Source: an uncultured Dorea sp.
GTDB lineage: Bacteria; Bacillota; Clostridia; Lachnospirales; Lachnospiraceae
Direction of reading: 5' to 3'
DNA length: 37,835 nucleotides
Assembly (NCBI GenBank): GCA_947652615.1
Contig: CANTDX010000035.1
Location: forward strand, 1-37,835
The notes under the pieces are model-generated. The model worked only from the letters and a program-made list of their open reading frames with translations. It made no database searches and was not told where the DNA came from. Shown one piece after another: positions 26,052 to 34,412 of the stretch (position 1 is the first letter of the stretch; each line of letters opens with the position of its first letter). The translations under genes were made by a program, and so were the position numbers.

Positions 26052-26076
26052 TAATTACATATACGGAGGCATATGG

Positions 26077-27573
26077 ATGAAGTTAAAGACGAGATTGATC
26101 ATAGCTTTTCTGACGGTGATCCTGATCCCGATCCTGTTGACGGTGATGCTGGCTGTTTTGTTCGGTAAATATCAGATGAGCGCCATAGAGAAGACCTATG
26201 AGATTACGGGGATGACGACGGAGAACCTGTCGAATTCTGTCGGGGTAATGTCCAGGCTCACGGAGAAGTTTTACAACGAATTGGATCAGATGGTGTCGGA
26301 GAATCCGGGGAAGATGGAGGACGCCACATTTCTGGAGGAATTCAATCAGAAGCTTAAGAAGAAAAAGGGATACCTGTTGGTGCGCAAAGGCAGTACGCTG
26401 ATCTATGTCGGAACGGATATAGAGGCAGCGGAGCCGGTGATCTCAAGGCTTCCCGGATATGGTGATTCAGACCTGGAGTCGGAGAACGGCCTGTATCTGG
26501 GCGGGGAAGCCCAGGCGCTTATGAAGCAGGTGGATTTCCTGTATCCGGATGAGAAGGAGGGCAGCGCGTTTATTGTTGTAGATGTGCGCGGTGTGATCCC
26601 GGAGGTGGAACGGCTCTATCTGGATATGGTCGTTGGTATCATCTTGGTGCTGGTACTTACGGCTGCCGTGCTGATCTTCTGGATCTACAGGGGCGTGATG
26701 GGACCGCTTGGGAAGATGCAGATCGCGGCGCAGAATATCAAGGACGGGAATCTGGATTTTGAGCTTAAGGCAGAAGCGGACGACGAGCTTGGGAAGCTCT
26801 GTCAGAGCTTGGAGGAGATGCGTATGCGGCTCCAGGATAACGCGGAAGAGAAGATCCGTTTCGACAAAGAGAACAAAGAGCTGATCAGTAACATTTCCCA
26901 TGATCTGAAGACTCCGGTCACAGCGATCAAGGGGTATGCGGAAGGGATCATGGACGGGGTTGCGGACACGCCGGAGAAGATGGAGCGTTATATCCGGACC
27001 ATTTACAATAAGGCAAGCGAGATGGACACGCTGATCAATGAGCTGACATTGTATACCAAGATCGACACCAACCGGATCCCGTATAATTTCAATACGTTGT
27101 CGGTGGAGGCGTATTTTGAGGATTGTGCGGAGGATCTGTCGGTGGAGCTTGAGTCCCGCGGTGTGGAATTCGGGTATTTTAATTATGTGGAAGCGGATGT
27201 GAAGGTGATCGCGGATGCGGAGCAGATCAAGCGCGTGGTCCACAATATTGTGAATAATTCTTTGAAATATATGGATAAGCCCAAGGGGAAGATCAACCTC
27301 AGGGTGAAGGACGTGGGTGATTTCGTGCAGGTGGAGCTGGAGGATAACGGCAGAGGGATCGCGGCGAAGGATCTGCCGAATATATTTGACCGTTTTTACC
27401 GGACGGATGCTTCGAGGAATTCTTCTAAGGGAGGAAGCGGTATCGGGCTTTCGATCGTGAAGAAGATCATCGAGGAGCACGGCGGCAAGATCTGGGCGAC
27501 CAGCAGAGAGGATACGGGGACGACGATGTATTTTGTCCTTAGAAAATATCAGGAGGTGCCGATTTATGAGTAA
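26077..27573 (+). CDS. Membrane sensor histidine kinase
   Basis: This is a 498-residue two-component sensor. It has a first membrane helix at about residues 7-29, an extracytoplasmic region of about 150 residues and a second helix (VVGIILVLVLTAAVLIFWIY). A HAMP linker follows, then the HisKA phospho-acceptor segment LISNISHDLKTPVTAIKGYA with His275. The ATPase domain has an N-box (HNIVNNSLKYMD), DNGRGIAAKDLPNIFDRFYR and GGSGIGLSIVKKIIEEHGGK. GGAGG lies shortly upstream of the ATG. The stop overlaps the response regulator start by 8 bases, so they form a cognate pair. The kinase gene comes first, the less common order. The signal is unknown. Confidence 0.93.
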   Translation: MKLKTRLIIAFLTVILIPILLTVMLAVLFGKYQMSAIEKTYEITGMTTENLSNSVGVMSRLTEKFYNELDQMVSENPGKMEDATFLEEFNQKLKKKKGYLLVRKGSTLIYVGTDIEAAEPVISRLPGYGDSDLESENGLYLGGEAQALMKQVDFLYPDEKEGSAFIVVDVRGVIPEVERLYLDMVVGIILVLVLTAAVLIFWIYRGVMGPLGKMQIAAQNIKDGNLDFELKAEADDELGKLCQSLEEMRMRLQDNAEEKIRFDKENKELISNISHDLKTPVTAIKGYAEGIMDGVADTPEKMERYIRTIYNKASEMDTLINELTLYTKIDTNRIPYNFNTLSVEAYFEDCAEDLSVELESRGVEFGYFNYVEADVKVIADAEQIKRVVHNIVNNSLKYMDKPKGKINLRVKDVGDFVQVELEDNGRGIAAKDLPNIFDRFYRTDASRNSSKGGSGIGLSIVKKIIEEHGGKIWATSREDTGTTMYFVLRKYQEVPIYE

Positions 27574-28255
27574 GATATTGATTGTAGAAGACGAAGAAGC
27601 GATCGCCGATCTTGAGAAGGATTATCTGGAGCTGAGCGGCTTCCAGGTGGAGGTGGCGAACGATGGGGCGACCGGACTTCAGAAGGCGCTTAAGGAAGAT
27701 TTTGATATGTTTATCCTGGATCTGATGCTGCCGGGGATCGACGGCTTTGATATCTGCCGTCAGGTGAGGGATGTGAAGAATACCCCGATCATCATGGTAT
27801 CGGCGAAGAAGGATGATATTGACAAGATCCGGGGACTTGGCCTTGGGGCGGATGATTATATGACGAAGCCGTTCAGTCCAAGCGAGCTGGTGGCAAGGGT
27901 GAAGGCGCACCTGGCAAGATACGACCGTCTGACCGGGAGCGCGGTGGAGGCCAATAAGGTGATCGAGATCCGCGGCCTCAAGATCGACACGACGGCTAGA
28001 AGGGTGTGGATTAACGGGGAGGAGAAGACATTTACCACGAAGGAATTCGATCTTCTGACCTTCCTTGCGAGTCATCCCAACCATGTGTATACGAAGGAAG
28101 AGCTGTTCCGCGAGATCTGGGATATGGAGTCGATCGGGGATATCGCGACGGTGACGGTGCATATCAAGAAGATCCGCGAGAAGGTGGAGATGGATACCTC
28201 GAACCCGCAGTACATTGAGACGATATGGGGAGTGGGGTACCGGTTTAAGGTTTAG
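27566..28255 (+). CDS. OmpR/PhoB-family response regulator
   Basis: ATG 27566 has AGGAGG upstream and overlaps the kinase stop; an upstream in-frame start at 27533 is less likely. The 229-residue protein has a receiver domain (ILIVEDEEAIADLE, phospho-acceptor Asp52 in LDLMLPGIDG, the conserved Ser/Thr region VSAKKD and Lys in YMTKPFSPSELVAR). It is followed by a winged-helix DNA-binding domain (KEFDLLTFLASHPNHVYTKE, VTVHIKKIREKVE, YIETIWGVGYRF). It should control transcription in response to the kinase encoded immediately upstream. Targets cannot be deduced. Confidence 0.94.
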   Translation: MSKILIVEDEEAIADLEKDYLELSGFQVEVANDGATGLQKALKEDFDMFILDLMLPGIDGFDICRQVRDVKNTPIIMVSAKKDDIDKIRGLGLGADDYMTKPFSPSELVARVKAHLARYDRLTGSAVEANKVIEIRGLKIDTTARRVWINGEEKTFTTKEFDLLTFLASHPNHVYTKEELFREIWDMESIGDIATVTVHIKKIREKVEMDTSNPQYIETIWGVGYRFKV

Positions 28256-28267
28256 TAAAATAATGCT

Positions 28268-28284
28268 CCGGATACATCATCCGG
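28268..28284 (+). other. Short hairpin between the response regulator and SDR genes
   Basis: CCGGAT (28268-28273), loop ACATC, ATCCGG (28279-28284). It lies 13 bases after the response regulator stop, without a T tract. Confidence 0.3.
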
Positions 28285-28304
28285 GCAGATAAGGAGGAAC
28301 AAAG

Positions 28305-29048
28305 ATGTTAAAAGGAAAGGTGGCCGTCGTTACAGGCGGCACAAGAGGGATCGGCTATGCGGTCGTGAAGAAGTATCTGGAGAACGGCGCGAAGGTTGTG
28401 CTGTTTGGTTCCAGGGAAGAGACGGTTACGAAGGCGCTCTCTTCGCTTAAGGCGGAAAATGCGGACTGGGAAGTAGAAGGGGATTACCCGGATCTCTCTG
28501 ACGCAGGGGCAGTGAAGGCCGCGATCCAGAAGGTGAAGGATAGGTTCGGAAGGATCGACATCCTGGTGAATAATGCGGGGATGTCCGACAGCACCAAGAT
28601 CGACAAATACGAAGAGGGGCAGTTTGACAGGGTTATGAGACTGAATGTCAACGCGCTCTTCAATGCGATCCAGCCGACAGTTGCTATCATGAGGGAACAG
28701 GGCGGCGGATGTATCTTGAATACCAGCTCCATGGTCAGCATCTCAGGACAGCCGGGCGGCGTTGCATATCCGACCAGCAAGTTCGCCGTTAACGGTATGA
28801 CGCTTTCGTTGGCGAGGGAGCTTGGACCAAGCAATATCCGGGTCAATGCAGTCGCGCCGGGTATCACCAAGACGGATATGGTTGCGGCGCTGCCGGATCA
28901 GATGATCCAGCCGATGATCGCAGCGATCCCGCTTCGCAGGATTGGTGAGCCGGAGGACATCGCCAATGCATTCCTGTTCCTGGCAAGCGATATGGCAAGC
29001 TATGTGACGGGAGAGATCTTGTCTGTGGATGGGGCGATGAGGGCGTAG
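28305..29048 (+). CDS. Short-chain dehydrogenase/reductase (FabG/BaiA-like)
   Basis: This is a 247-residue classical SDR with the cofactor motif TGGTRGIG (10-17), NNAG (89-92), a catalytic Ser in NTSSMVS (141-142), Tyr155 and Lys159 in YPTSK, and the C-terminal FLASDMASYVTGEILSVDGA. AAGGAGG precedes the ATG. The family contains 3-oxoacyl-ACP reductases (FabG) and hydroxysteroid dehydrogenases such as BaiA of bile-acid-converting clostridia. The sequence by eye does not settle the substrate, and there is no fatty-acid synthesis gene nearby. The residues after the first strand (FGSREE) suggest NADP preference, but this is weak. It may be co-transcribed with the two-component genes. Confidence 0.85.
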   Translation: MLKGKVAVVTGGTRGIGYAVVKKYLENGAKVVLFGSREETVTKALSSLKAENADWEVEGDYPDLSDAGAVKAAIQKVKDRFGRIDILVNNAGMSDSTKIDKYEEGQFDRVMRLNVNALFNAIQPTVAIMREQGGGCILNTSSMVSISGQPGGVAYPTSKFAVNGMTLSLARELGPSNIRVNAVAPGITKTDMVAALPDQMIQPMIAAIPLRRIGEPEDIANAFLFLASDMASYVTGEILSVDGAMRA

Positions 29049-29079
29049 AGAATCATACTGGCATATGAAATGCTGAGTG

Positions 29080-29107
29080 TTGACTTTTCGATAAAATTGG
29101 ATATAAT
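29080..29107 (+). promoter_or_regulatory. Promoter in front of a possible small RNA
   Basis: TTGACT (29080-29085), 16-base spacer, TATAAT (29102-29107). The expected start point is near 29114, where a stem begins. Confidence 0.65.
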
Positions 29108-29112
29108 ATAGC

Positions 29113-29201
29113 TAATGGGATTATGGTTGTGAGGCAGCAGCCAGTCGAACCCATTAAGAAAGATTTACCAGAGCCTTGACAGAAATGTTGAGGTTCTTTT
29201 T
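29113..29201 (+). ncRNA. Candidate small RNA or attenuated leader upstream of the TrmH gene
   Basis: The segment begins where the upstream promoter should start transcription. TAATGGG (29113-29119) pairs with CCCATTA (29150-29156), enclosing GGC-AGCA-GCC. It ends in an intrinsic-terminator structure: 11-bp stem 29170-29180 with 29187-29197, then a T run to 29201. No start codon with a good ribosome binding site is visible in it. It matches no RNA family I can recall. It could be an independent sRNA of about 90 nt or a leader that regulates the gene 70 bases downstream. Confidence 0.45.
29170..29201 (+). terminator. Intrinsic terminator of the candidate small RNA
   Basis: AGAGCCTTGAC (29170-29180), loop AGAAAT, GTTGAGGTTCT (29187-29197), with three wobble pairs, followed by T to 29201. 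Confidence 0.7.
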
Positions 29202-29222
29202 GTGGATATGCCATATGAATTG

Positions 29223-29231
29223 TGGTATAAT
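29223..29231 (+). promoter_or_regulatory. Extended -10 promoter for the TrmH gene
   Basis: TGGTATAAT at 29223-29231 fits TGn-TATAAT. The gene starts 40 bases later. A clear -35 is not visible. Confidence 0.6.
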
Positions 29232-29270
29232 CAGTTCCGATAGATTCATCAAGAGAGGGCGGCAGTTCAC

Positions 29271-30083
29271 ATGATAACGAGTACATCGAATGCAAAGGTC
29301 AAGCGTCTGGTCAGCCTTAAGAAGAAGCGTAAGGCAAGGGACGAAGAGAAGGTATTTCTGGTCGAGGGAATCCGTATGTTCCGGGAGATGCCGCTTGAGA
29401 TATTAAGAGAGGTATATGTGTCGGAGACATTCTACCGGAAGGAAGGGAAGACGGCAGAGCAGGTTCTTGCGGGCAGCAGGATCGTGCCGGAGGTCTTATC
29501 GGATACGGTGTTCGGCTATGTATCGGATACCAGGACGCCCCAGGGTGTCTTGTGTGTGGCGGGACAGCCGGAGCGTAAGCTTGGGGAGATCGCCGCAGGG
29601 GAGTGTCCGCATATCGTCGTGCTGGAGCATCTGCAGGATCCGGGGAATCTGGGAACGATCCTTCGGACGGCGGAGGGCGCCGGTGTGACGGGGATCGTGA
29701 TGGACAGGGAATGTGTGGACATCTATAATCCCAAGACGATCCGGTCTACGATGGGTTCTGTCTACCGTATGCCGTTCTGCTATGTGGAGGATCTTCATGG
29801 CGCGGTCATGGGGCTGAAAGAGATGGGGATTCATGTCTATGCGGCGCATCTTGCGGGACAGCGGGATTACGATGAAGAGGACTACAGCGAGCCTTGTGCA
29901 TTTCTGATAGGGAATGAGGGGAACGGGCTTACAGCGGAGACGGCAGAACTTGCCGACACCTATATCCGGATTCCCATGGAAGGGCAGGTAGAATCCCTGA
30001 ATGCGGCGGTTGCGGCGTCGGTCTTGATGTTCGAGGCATCAAGGCAGCGGCGGAGATATAGACGTGTGGATATATGTAATTAG
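29271..30083 (+). CDS. TrmH/SpoU family RNA 2'-O-methyltransferase
   Basis: The 270-residue protein has an N-terminal substrate-binding domain (KVKRLVSLKKKRKARDEEKVF, written in two parts by function: basic start then FLVEGIRMF) and a SPOUT knot domain. The knot domain has LEHLQDPGNLGTILRTAEGAG, IGNEGNGLTAE and IPMEGQVESLNAAVAASVLM, the three SPOUT motifs. It should methylate a ribose in rRNA (RlmB-like) or tRNA using SAM; which RNA is not determined. It precedes the patatin-OTC fusion ORF by 15 bases, so the two are probably on one transcript. Confidence 0.9.
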   Translation: MITSTSNAKVKRLVSLKKKRKARDEEKVFLVEGIRMFREMPLEILREVYVSETFYRKEGKTAEQVLAGSRIVPEVLSDTVFGYVSDTRTPQGVLCVAGQPERKLGEIAAGECPHIVVLEHLQDPGNLGTILRTAEGAGVTGIVMDRECVDIYNPKTIRSTMGSVYRMPFCYVEDLHGAVMGLKEMGIHVYAAHLAGQRDYDEEDYSEPCAFLIGNEGNGLTAETAELADTYIRIPMEGQVESLNAAVAASVLMFEASRQRRRYRRVDICN

Positions 30084-30098
30084 GAAGGGCGTGATAAT

Positions 30099-32186
30099 AT
30101 GAAGCCTGTAATTGACTTGTCGAAGGAGTACGGCCTGGTGCTGGACGGAGGCGGGGCGCGGGGCGCGTACCAGATCGGTGCATGGAAGGCGCTTACGGAA
30201 GCAGGTGTGAAGATCAACGCAGTGGCAGGTACTTCTGTGGGCGCGCTGAACGGTGCGCTGATCTGCATGGGTGATATTGAGAAGGCAGAGAAGATCTGGA
30301 ATGAGATGACATTTTCAAGGGTCATGGATGTGGACGACGAGTGGATGGAAGGATTATTCCAGAAGCAGACAAGCATCAGGGAATTCCTGAATGAGGGTTG
30401 GAAGAAGCTTAAGGAGGGCGGAGTGGATATCACGCCGCTTAGGGAACTGATCCATGAGACGGTCGACGAAGAGGCGATCCGAAGCTGCGGCAAGGAATTC
30501 TGCCTGCTGACATTCTCACTGTCGGATTTCAGAGAGCTGGATCTTAGTATAGAGGATATCCCGGAAGGTCTTCTGGAGGATTTCCTGCTGGCGAGCGCAT
30601 ATCTGATCGGGTTCAAGAATGAGCGGATCCAGGGGAAGAAATATATTGACGGCGGCGTGGTAAATAATGTACCATTGAATTCACTGGTGAAGCGGGGATA
30701 TGAGGATATCATAGAGGTGCGGATATACGGTCCGGGGCGGGAGCCGCGGGTTAAGATGCCCAAAGAGAGCGAGAAGCTTGAGATCGCTCCGCGGGTCAAG
30801 CTTGGAAGCATCATTGAATTCTCAGGGAAGCGCAGCCGGCAAAATCTGTTGATCGGCTATTATGACGCCTTGAGGATGCTATACGGACTGGAAGGGACGA
30901 TCTATTATCTGGAGCAGTCCCATGAGGACGAGTATTATGAGGAGCTTCTTATAGATATCCGCGAGGTGGAGAAGGCGGAGATCGCATTCGTGCTGAAGCT
31001 GTCTCTTGGGTTTAAGAGCAAGGATTTGTTCATGGGGATGCTGGAGGCGGCGGCCAAATTGCTGCGTATCCCCAAGTATCAGATCTACACGGTTGACCAG
31101 TTGTATGATATCGTGTATAAGAAATATGAAGCATTGAGTGACCAGATGAACCTGCCAAGGTTCGTCCATGTATTGACTGGATTGAGAAAGGGATTGACGA
31201 TGAACTTAAAGGGAAGAAATTTTTTGACATTGAAGGACTATACACCGGAGGAGATCGCATATCTGCTGGATCTGGCGGCGGAGCTGAAGGAGAAGAAGAG
31301 AAGCGGCGTGCCGGTTGACAATTATAGAGGCAAGAATGTTGCCCTGATCTTCGAGAAGACCAGCACCAGGACCCGGTGCGCGTTCGAGGTGGCGGCGCAC
31401 GACATGGGGATGGGGACGACCTATCTTGATCCAAGCGGCTCCCAGATCGGGAAGAAGGAGAGCATCGAGGATACGGCGCGGGTTCTTGGGAGAATGTATG
31501 ACGGGATCGAGTACCGGGGCTTTGGACAGGAGATTGTAGAGGATCTGGCGAAATACGCGGGCGTTCCGGTATGGAACGGCCTGACCAATGAGTATCATCC
31601 GACGCAGATGTTGGCGGATCTGCTGACGATCCGGGAGAATTTCGGAGAATTGAAGGGCATTAAGCTGGTATACATGGGAGACGCCAGATATAACATGGGT
31701 AATTCGCTGATGATTGCCTGCGCCAAGATGGGGATGCATTTCGTTGCGTGCACCACGGAAGCATATTTCCCCAATGCGGAATTGGTGGAGACCTGCCGGG
31801 GCTATGCGAAGGAGAGCGGAGCGACCATCACGCTGACGCCGGATGTGGCGGAAGGAACGAAGGACGCGGATGTGATCTATACGGACGTGTGGGTGTCCAT
31901 GGGCGAGCCGGATGAAGTATGGGAAGAGCGGATCCGGGAGCTTACGCCGTATAAGGTGACCTCCAAGGTGATGGCGAATGCCAAGGAGAGCGCGATCTTC
32001 CTGCATTGCCTGCCGGCGTTCCACGATCTGAAGACGAAGATCGGCAAGGAGATCCATGAGCGCTTCGGAATCGAGGATATGGAAGTGACGGATGAGGTGT
32101 TCGAGTCTGAGCAGTCGAGGGTGTTCGACGAGGCCGAGAACCGGATGCATACCATCAAGGCGGTCATGGCTGCGACGCTGGGATAA
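30099..32186 (+). CDS. Patatin-like phospholipase fused in frame to ornithine carbamoyltransferase
   Basis: One uninterrupted 695-codon frame encodes two proteins that are normally separate. Residues 1-367 are patatin-like: oxyanion DGGGARG (16-22), the nucleophile [10 protein letters not shown] with Ser46, and Asp184 in YIDGGVVNN, plus a helical C-terminal part. Residue 368 is an ATG (31200), after which a complete 328-residue ornithine carbamoyltransferase begins ([18 protein letters not shown]). It has carbamoyl-phosphate motif [27 protein letters not shown] and FLHCLPAFH. The junction has no linker, and AAAGGG lies 8 bases before the internal ATG. The OTC may therefore also be made as a separate protein. 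The OTC part makes citrulline from ornithine and carbamoyl phosphate; the patatin part hydrolyses lipid acyl esters. Confidence 0.85.
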   Translation: MKPVIDLSKEYGLVLDGGGARGAYQIGAWKALTEAGVKINAVAGTSVGALNGALICMGDIEKAEKIWNEMTFSRVMDVDDEWMEGLFQKQTSIREFLNEGWKKLKEGGVDITPLRELIHETVDEEAIRSCGKEFCLLTFSLSDFRELDLSIEDIPEGLLEDFLLASAYLIGFKNERIQGKKYIDGGVVNNVPLNSLVKRGYEDIIEVRIYGPGREPRVKMPKESEKLEIAPRVKLGSIIEFSGKRSRQNLLIGYYDALRMLYGLEGTIYYLEQSHEDEYYEELLIDIREVEKAEIAFVLKLSLGFKSKDLFMGMLEAAAKLLRIPKYQIYTVDQLYDIVYKKYEALSDQMNLPRFVHVLTGLRKGLTMNLKGRNFLTLKDYTPEEIAYLLDLAAELKEKKRSGVPVDNYRGKNVALIFEKTSTRTRCAFEVAAHDMGMGTTYLDPSGSQIGKKESIEDTARVLGRMYDGIEYRGFGQEIVEDLAKYAGVPVWNGLTNEYHPTQMLADLLTIRENFGELKGIKLVYMGDARYNMGNSLMIACAKMGMHFVACTTEAYFPNAELVETCRGYAKESGATITLTPDVAEGTKDADVIYTDVWVSMGEPDEVWEERIRELTPYKVTSKVMANAKESAIFLHCLPAFHDLKTKIGKEIHERFGIEDMEVTDEVFESEQSRVFDEAENRMHTIKAVMAATLG
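31200..32186 (+). CDS. argF: Ornithine carbamoyltransferase, possible internal start within the fusion ORF
   Basis: This marks the 328-residue OTC that could be translated on its own from ATG 31200. Evidence for the separate start is the GAGAAAGGG upstream at usual spacing and the fact that the peptide from this Met has the exact length and N-terminus of ordinary OTC. All active-site motifs listed for the fusion are in this part. The catabolic (arcB) and anabolic (argF) forms are not told apart by motifs; no arcA or arcC is nearby, so argF is preferred with caution. Confidence 0.65.
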   Translation: MNLKGRNFLTLKDYTPEEIAYLLDLAAELKEKKRSGVPVDNYRGKNVALIFEKTSTRTRCAFEVAAHDMGMGTTYLDPSGSQIGKKESIEDTARVLGRMYDGIEYRGFGQEIVEDLAKYAGVPVWNGLTNEYHPTQMLADLLTIRENFGELKGIKLVYMGDARYNMGNSLMIACAKMGMHFVACTTEAYFPNAELVETCRGYAKESGATITLTPDVAEGTKDADVIYTDVWVSMGEPDEVWEERIRELTPYKVTSKVMANAKESAIFLHCLPAFHDLKTKIGKEIHERFGIEDMEVTDEVFESEQSRVFDEAENRMHTIKAVMAATLG

Positions 32187-32244
32187 CGGCGGTCCGTCTG
32201 AGGCAAGCGGCTGCTGTGAATCTGCCAATGGGAGGTTAGATATT

Positions 32245-33225
32245 ATGAAGTCAGAGATTCTGCGGCTTCTGAAAGAGAATGAGGGCTACCTGTCTGGGCA
32301 GCAGCTCTGTGACCGCTTCAAGGTGTCGCGGACGGCTGTGTGGAAGGTCATGGAGCAGCTCAAGAAGGAAGGCTACGAGATAGAGGCTGTGAGGAATAAG
32401 GGCTACCGCCTTGTGGACAGCCCTGACGTTATGTCGAGGGCGGAGATCGAGAGCCTGACAAGAAGCGGCTGGGCGGGAGCGAAGGTGGTCTATTTCGAGG
32501 AGACGGATTCGACGAATACCCGCGCCAAGGAAGCCGGGGATAAGGGCTGCGAGCACGGGACCTTATTCGTGGCGGAACGCCAGGCAGCAGGGAAGGGCCG
32601 CCGGGGCCGGGGGTGGGAATCGCCTGCCGGGACCAGTATCTATATGACGCTATTGCTCCGTCCGGACATCCTGCCGGCCAAGGCGCCCCAACTGACGCTT
32701 CTGATGGCGGTTGCCGTGGTACAAGGGATCCGCAAGGTTACGGGGATCAACTGTCAGATCAAATGGCCCAATGATATCGTGCTTCATGGCAGGAAGGTCT
32801 GCGGGATCCTGACAGAGATGAGTACAGAGATCGACTATATCAATCATGTGGTCATCGGGGTTGGGATCAATGTGAACCAGGAGACATTTCCGGAGGAGAT
32901 CAGGGACCGCGCCGTATCGCTGAAGTCAGAGCTTGGCGGCAGTATCCGGCGTTCGGAGCTGATCGCGGCAGTGATGAAGAGCTTTGAAGAGTGTTATGAT
33001 ATATTTCTTAAGACGGAAGACCTGTCAGGAGTGCGGAAGCTCTATGATTCTCTTCTGGTCAATAAGGACCAGAAGGTGAGGGTGCTGGAACCTGGCAATG
33101 AGTATGAGGCCCATGCCCTGGGGATCAGCGAGACGGGGGAGCTGCTGGTGAAGACCGGGGACGGCAGGGTGAAGTCTGTCTTTGCGGGGGAAGTATCTGT
33201 GAGAGGAGTATACGGATATGTATGA
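32245..33225 (+). CDS. birA: Bifunctional biotin-protein ligase and biotin operon repressor
   Basis: A longer frame opens at 32092 inside the previous gene, but ATG 32245 with GGAGG at 32231-32235 is the real start. It gives 326 residues with a proper N-terminal helix-turn-helix (LSGQQLCDRFKVSRTAVWKV). The ligase domain has FEETDSTNTRAKE, the biotinyl-AMP loop GKGRRGRGWESPAG, KWPNDIVLHGRKVCGILTE and VIGVGINVNQ. The C-terminal SH3-like domain begins near residue 275. The enzyme attaches biotin to carboxylases and, with the HTH, represses biotin genes. Its stop overlaps the next gene by 8 bases. Confidence 0.93.
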   Translation: MKSEILRLLKENEGYLSGQQLCDRFKVSRTAVWKVMEQLKKEGYEIEAVRNKGYRLVDSPDVMSRAEIESLTRSGWAGAKVVYFEETDSTNTRAKEAGDKGCEHGTLFVAERQAAGKGRRGRGWESPAGTSIYMTLLLRPDILPAKAPQLTLLMAVAVVQGIRKVTGINCQIKWPNDIVLHGRKVCGILTEMSTEIDYINHVVIGVGINVNQETFPEEIRDRAVSLKSELGGSIRRSELIAAVMKSFEECYDIFLKTEDLSGVRKLYDSLLVNKDQKVRVLEPGNEYEAHALGISETGELLVKTGDGRVKSVFAGEVSVRGVYGYV

Positions 33226-33571
33226 CGGCAAGGTGGTGCTGTGCGGCGCCAATTCCTATGAGGAAAAATATTATCTGAATCCGGATTTTGAGCAATTGCC
33301 GGAGGCAGTCCGGAATGAACTTAAGATCATGTGCGTGCTCTATGTCAATGATGTGGGAGGGATCCTGACATTGGTATACGAGGAGAACGGGGAGCTGTGC
33401 TTCGAGGTGACGTCGGAAGAATTCGACCCTATGTTCGATGAGATCGGGAGCCGGCTGAAGATCAAGCAACTGCAGAGAGAGAAGCAAGAGCTGCTGGAGG
33501 CGCTGCAGATGTATTACAAGGTCTTTTTCTTGGGTGAAGATATACAGGCAGGAGGAGAGATATGCTGTTAG
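33218..33571 (+). CDS. Small conserved Clostridia protein, DUF6145-like
   Basis: The 117-residue soluble protein overlaps birA by 8 bases and coaX by 10, so it is part of the birA-coaX operon. It starts [20 protein letters not shown], has strands [20 protein letters not shown] and ends in a helix [20 protein letters not shown]. This resembles the uncharacterised DUF6145 family of Clostridia; the assignment is from memory of the pattern and not certain. No catalytic motif is evident. AGAGGAG precedes the start. Confidence 0.65.
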   Translation: MYDGKVVLCGANSYEEKYYLNPDFEQLPEAVRNELKIMCVLYVNDVGGILTLVYEENGELCFEVTSEEFDPMFDEIGSRLKIKQLQREKQELLEALQMYYKVFFLGEDIQAGGEICC

Positions 33572-34332
33572 TAATTGACGTAGGAAATACCAATATTACC
33601 ATGGGGGTGTTCAAGGGTGAGGAGCTTCTTGGAACATTCCGTCTGACGACGAAGCTGCCCAGGACCTCGGATGAATATGGAATCGCATTGAAGGAGCTGG
33701 TAGAGCGTCAGGGAATCCGAAGCGGCGATATTACCGCCGTGATCGTTTCTTCTGTGGTACCGGATATCATGCATTCTCTCGGAAGTGCATTTATCAAATA
33801 TTTCGGGATCAAACCAATGGTGGTATCGGCAGGTATCAAGACAGGGATCCGCATTGTGACCGAGAATCCCAAGCAGGTGGGAGCGGACCGTATTGTGGAT
33901 GCGGTAGCGGCGTATACGCTGTACGGCGGACCGGTGATCGTGATAGATTTCGGTACGGCGACGACCTATGATATCGTCGGTGCGGACGGTACCTTTGAGG
34001 GAGCGGTCATCGCGCCCGGGATCCGTATCGCCGCCCATGCCATGACGGAGCAGGCGGCGATGCTTCCTGCGATCGAGATCAAGAAGCCGGATTCTATCCT
34101 GGCGAGGGAGACGGTGGCAAGCATGCAGGCGGGACTGGTCTTCGGACAGATCGGGCAGACGGAATATATCGTGAAGAAGATCAAGGAGGAATCGGGATAT
34201 CTGGACGCGAAGGTGATCGCAAGCGGGGGACTTGGGAAGATGATCGCGAGGGAGACCGATGTGATCGACGTGTACGATTCGCAGTTGACGCTGAAAGGGC
34301 TGCGCTTTATCTATGAGAAAAATAAACGGTAG
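33562..34332 (+). CDS. coaX: Type III pantothenate kinase
   Basis: The enzyme phosphorylates pantothenate, the first step in coenzyme A synthesis. The 256-residue protein has the ASKHA-fold signatures [16 protein letters not shown] (phosphate 1), [13 protein letters not shown] and [13 protein letters not shown] (phosphate 2), followed by [18 protein letters not shown] precedes the ATG, and the gene overlaps the previous small gene. CoA made by this pathway supplies phosphopantetheine to carrier proteins, but no direct link to the carrier protein at 7220 is implied. Confidence 0.95.
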   Translation: MLLVIDVGNTNITMGVFKGEELLGTFRLTTKLPRTSDEYGIALKELVERQGIRSGDITAVIVSSVVPDIMHSLGSAFIKYFGIKPMVVSAGIKTGIRIVTENPKQVGADRIVDAVAAYTLYGGPVIVIDFGTATTYDIVGADGTFEGAVIAPGIRIAAHAMTEQAAMLPAIEIKKPDSILARETVASMQAGLVFGQIGQTEYIVKKIKEESGYLDAKVIASGGLGKMIARETDVIDVYDSQLTLKGLRFIYEKNKR

Positions 34333-34352
34333 GACATGTTAAAAATATTCGG

Positions 34353-34385
34353 GGGACGTAGCAGAATGGAAGTTTGCTACGTCCC
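34353..34385 (+). repeat. Perfect 11-bp inverted repeat between coaX and dusB
   Basis: GGGACGTAGCA (34353-34363) and TGCTACGTCCC (34375-34385) are exact complements around an 11-base loop. The right arm ends 27 bases before the chosen dusB start. It could be a terminator without T tract, an RNA stability element or an operator. Confidence 0.6.
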
Positions 34386-34412
34386 AAATTGGCTTAAGGG
34401 GTGTACCTAATT

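Noticed and set aside
26467..27480. 337-codon open frame on the - strand
   Set aside because: Antisense to the histidine kinase; its His/Leu/Ile/Arg-rich product is typical of a shadow frame.
31206..32228. 340-codon open frame on the - strand
   Set aside because: Antisense to the ornithine carbamoyltransferase domain; no start signal and no family pattern.
32092..32244. N-terminal extension of birA
   Set aside because: It overlaps the OTC coding end and gives a Ser/Arg-rich non-homologous leader; ATG 32245 has GGAGG upstream and starts the HTH domain.
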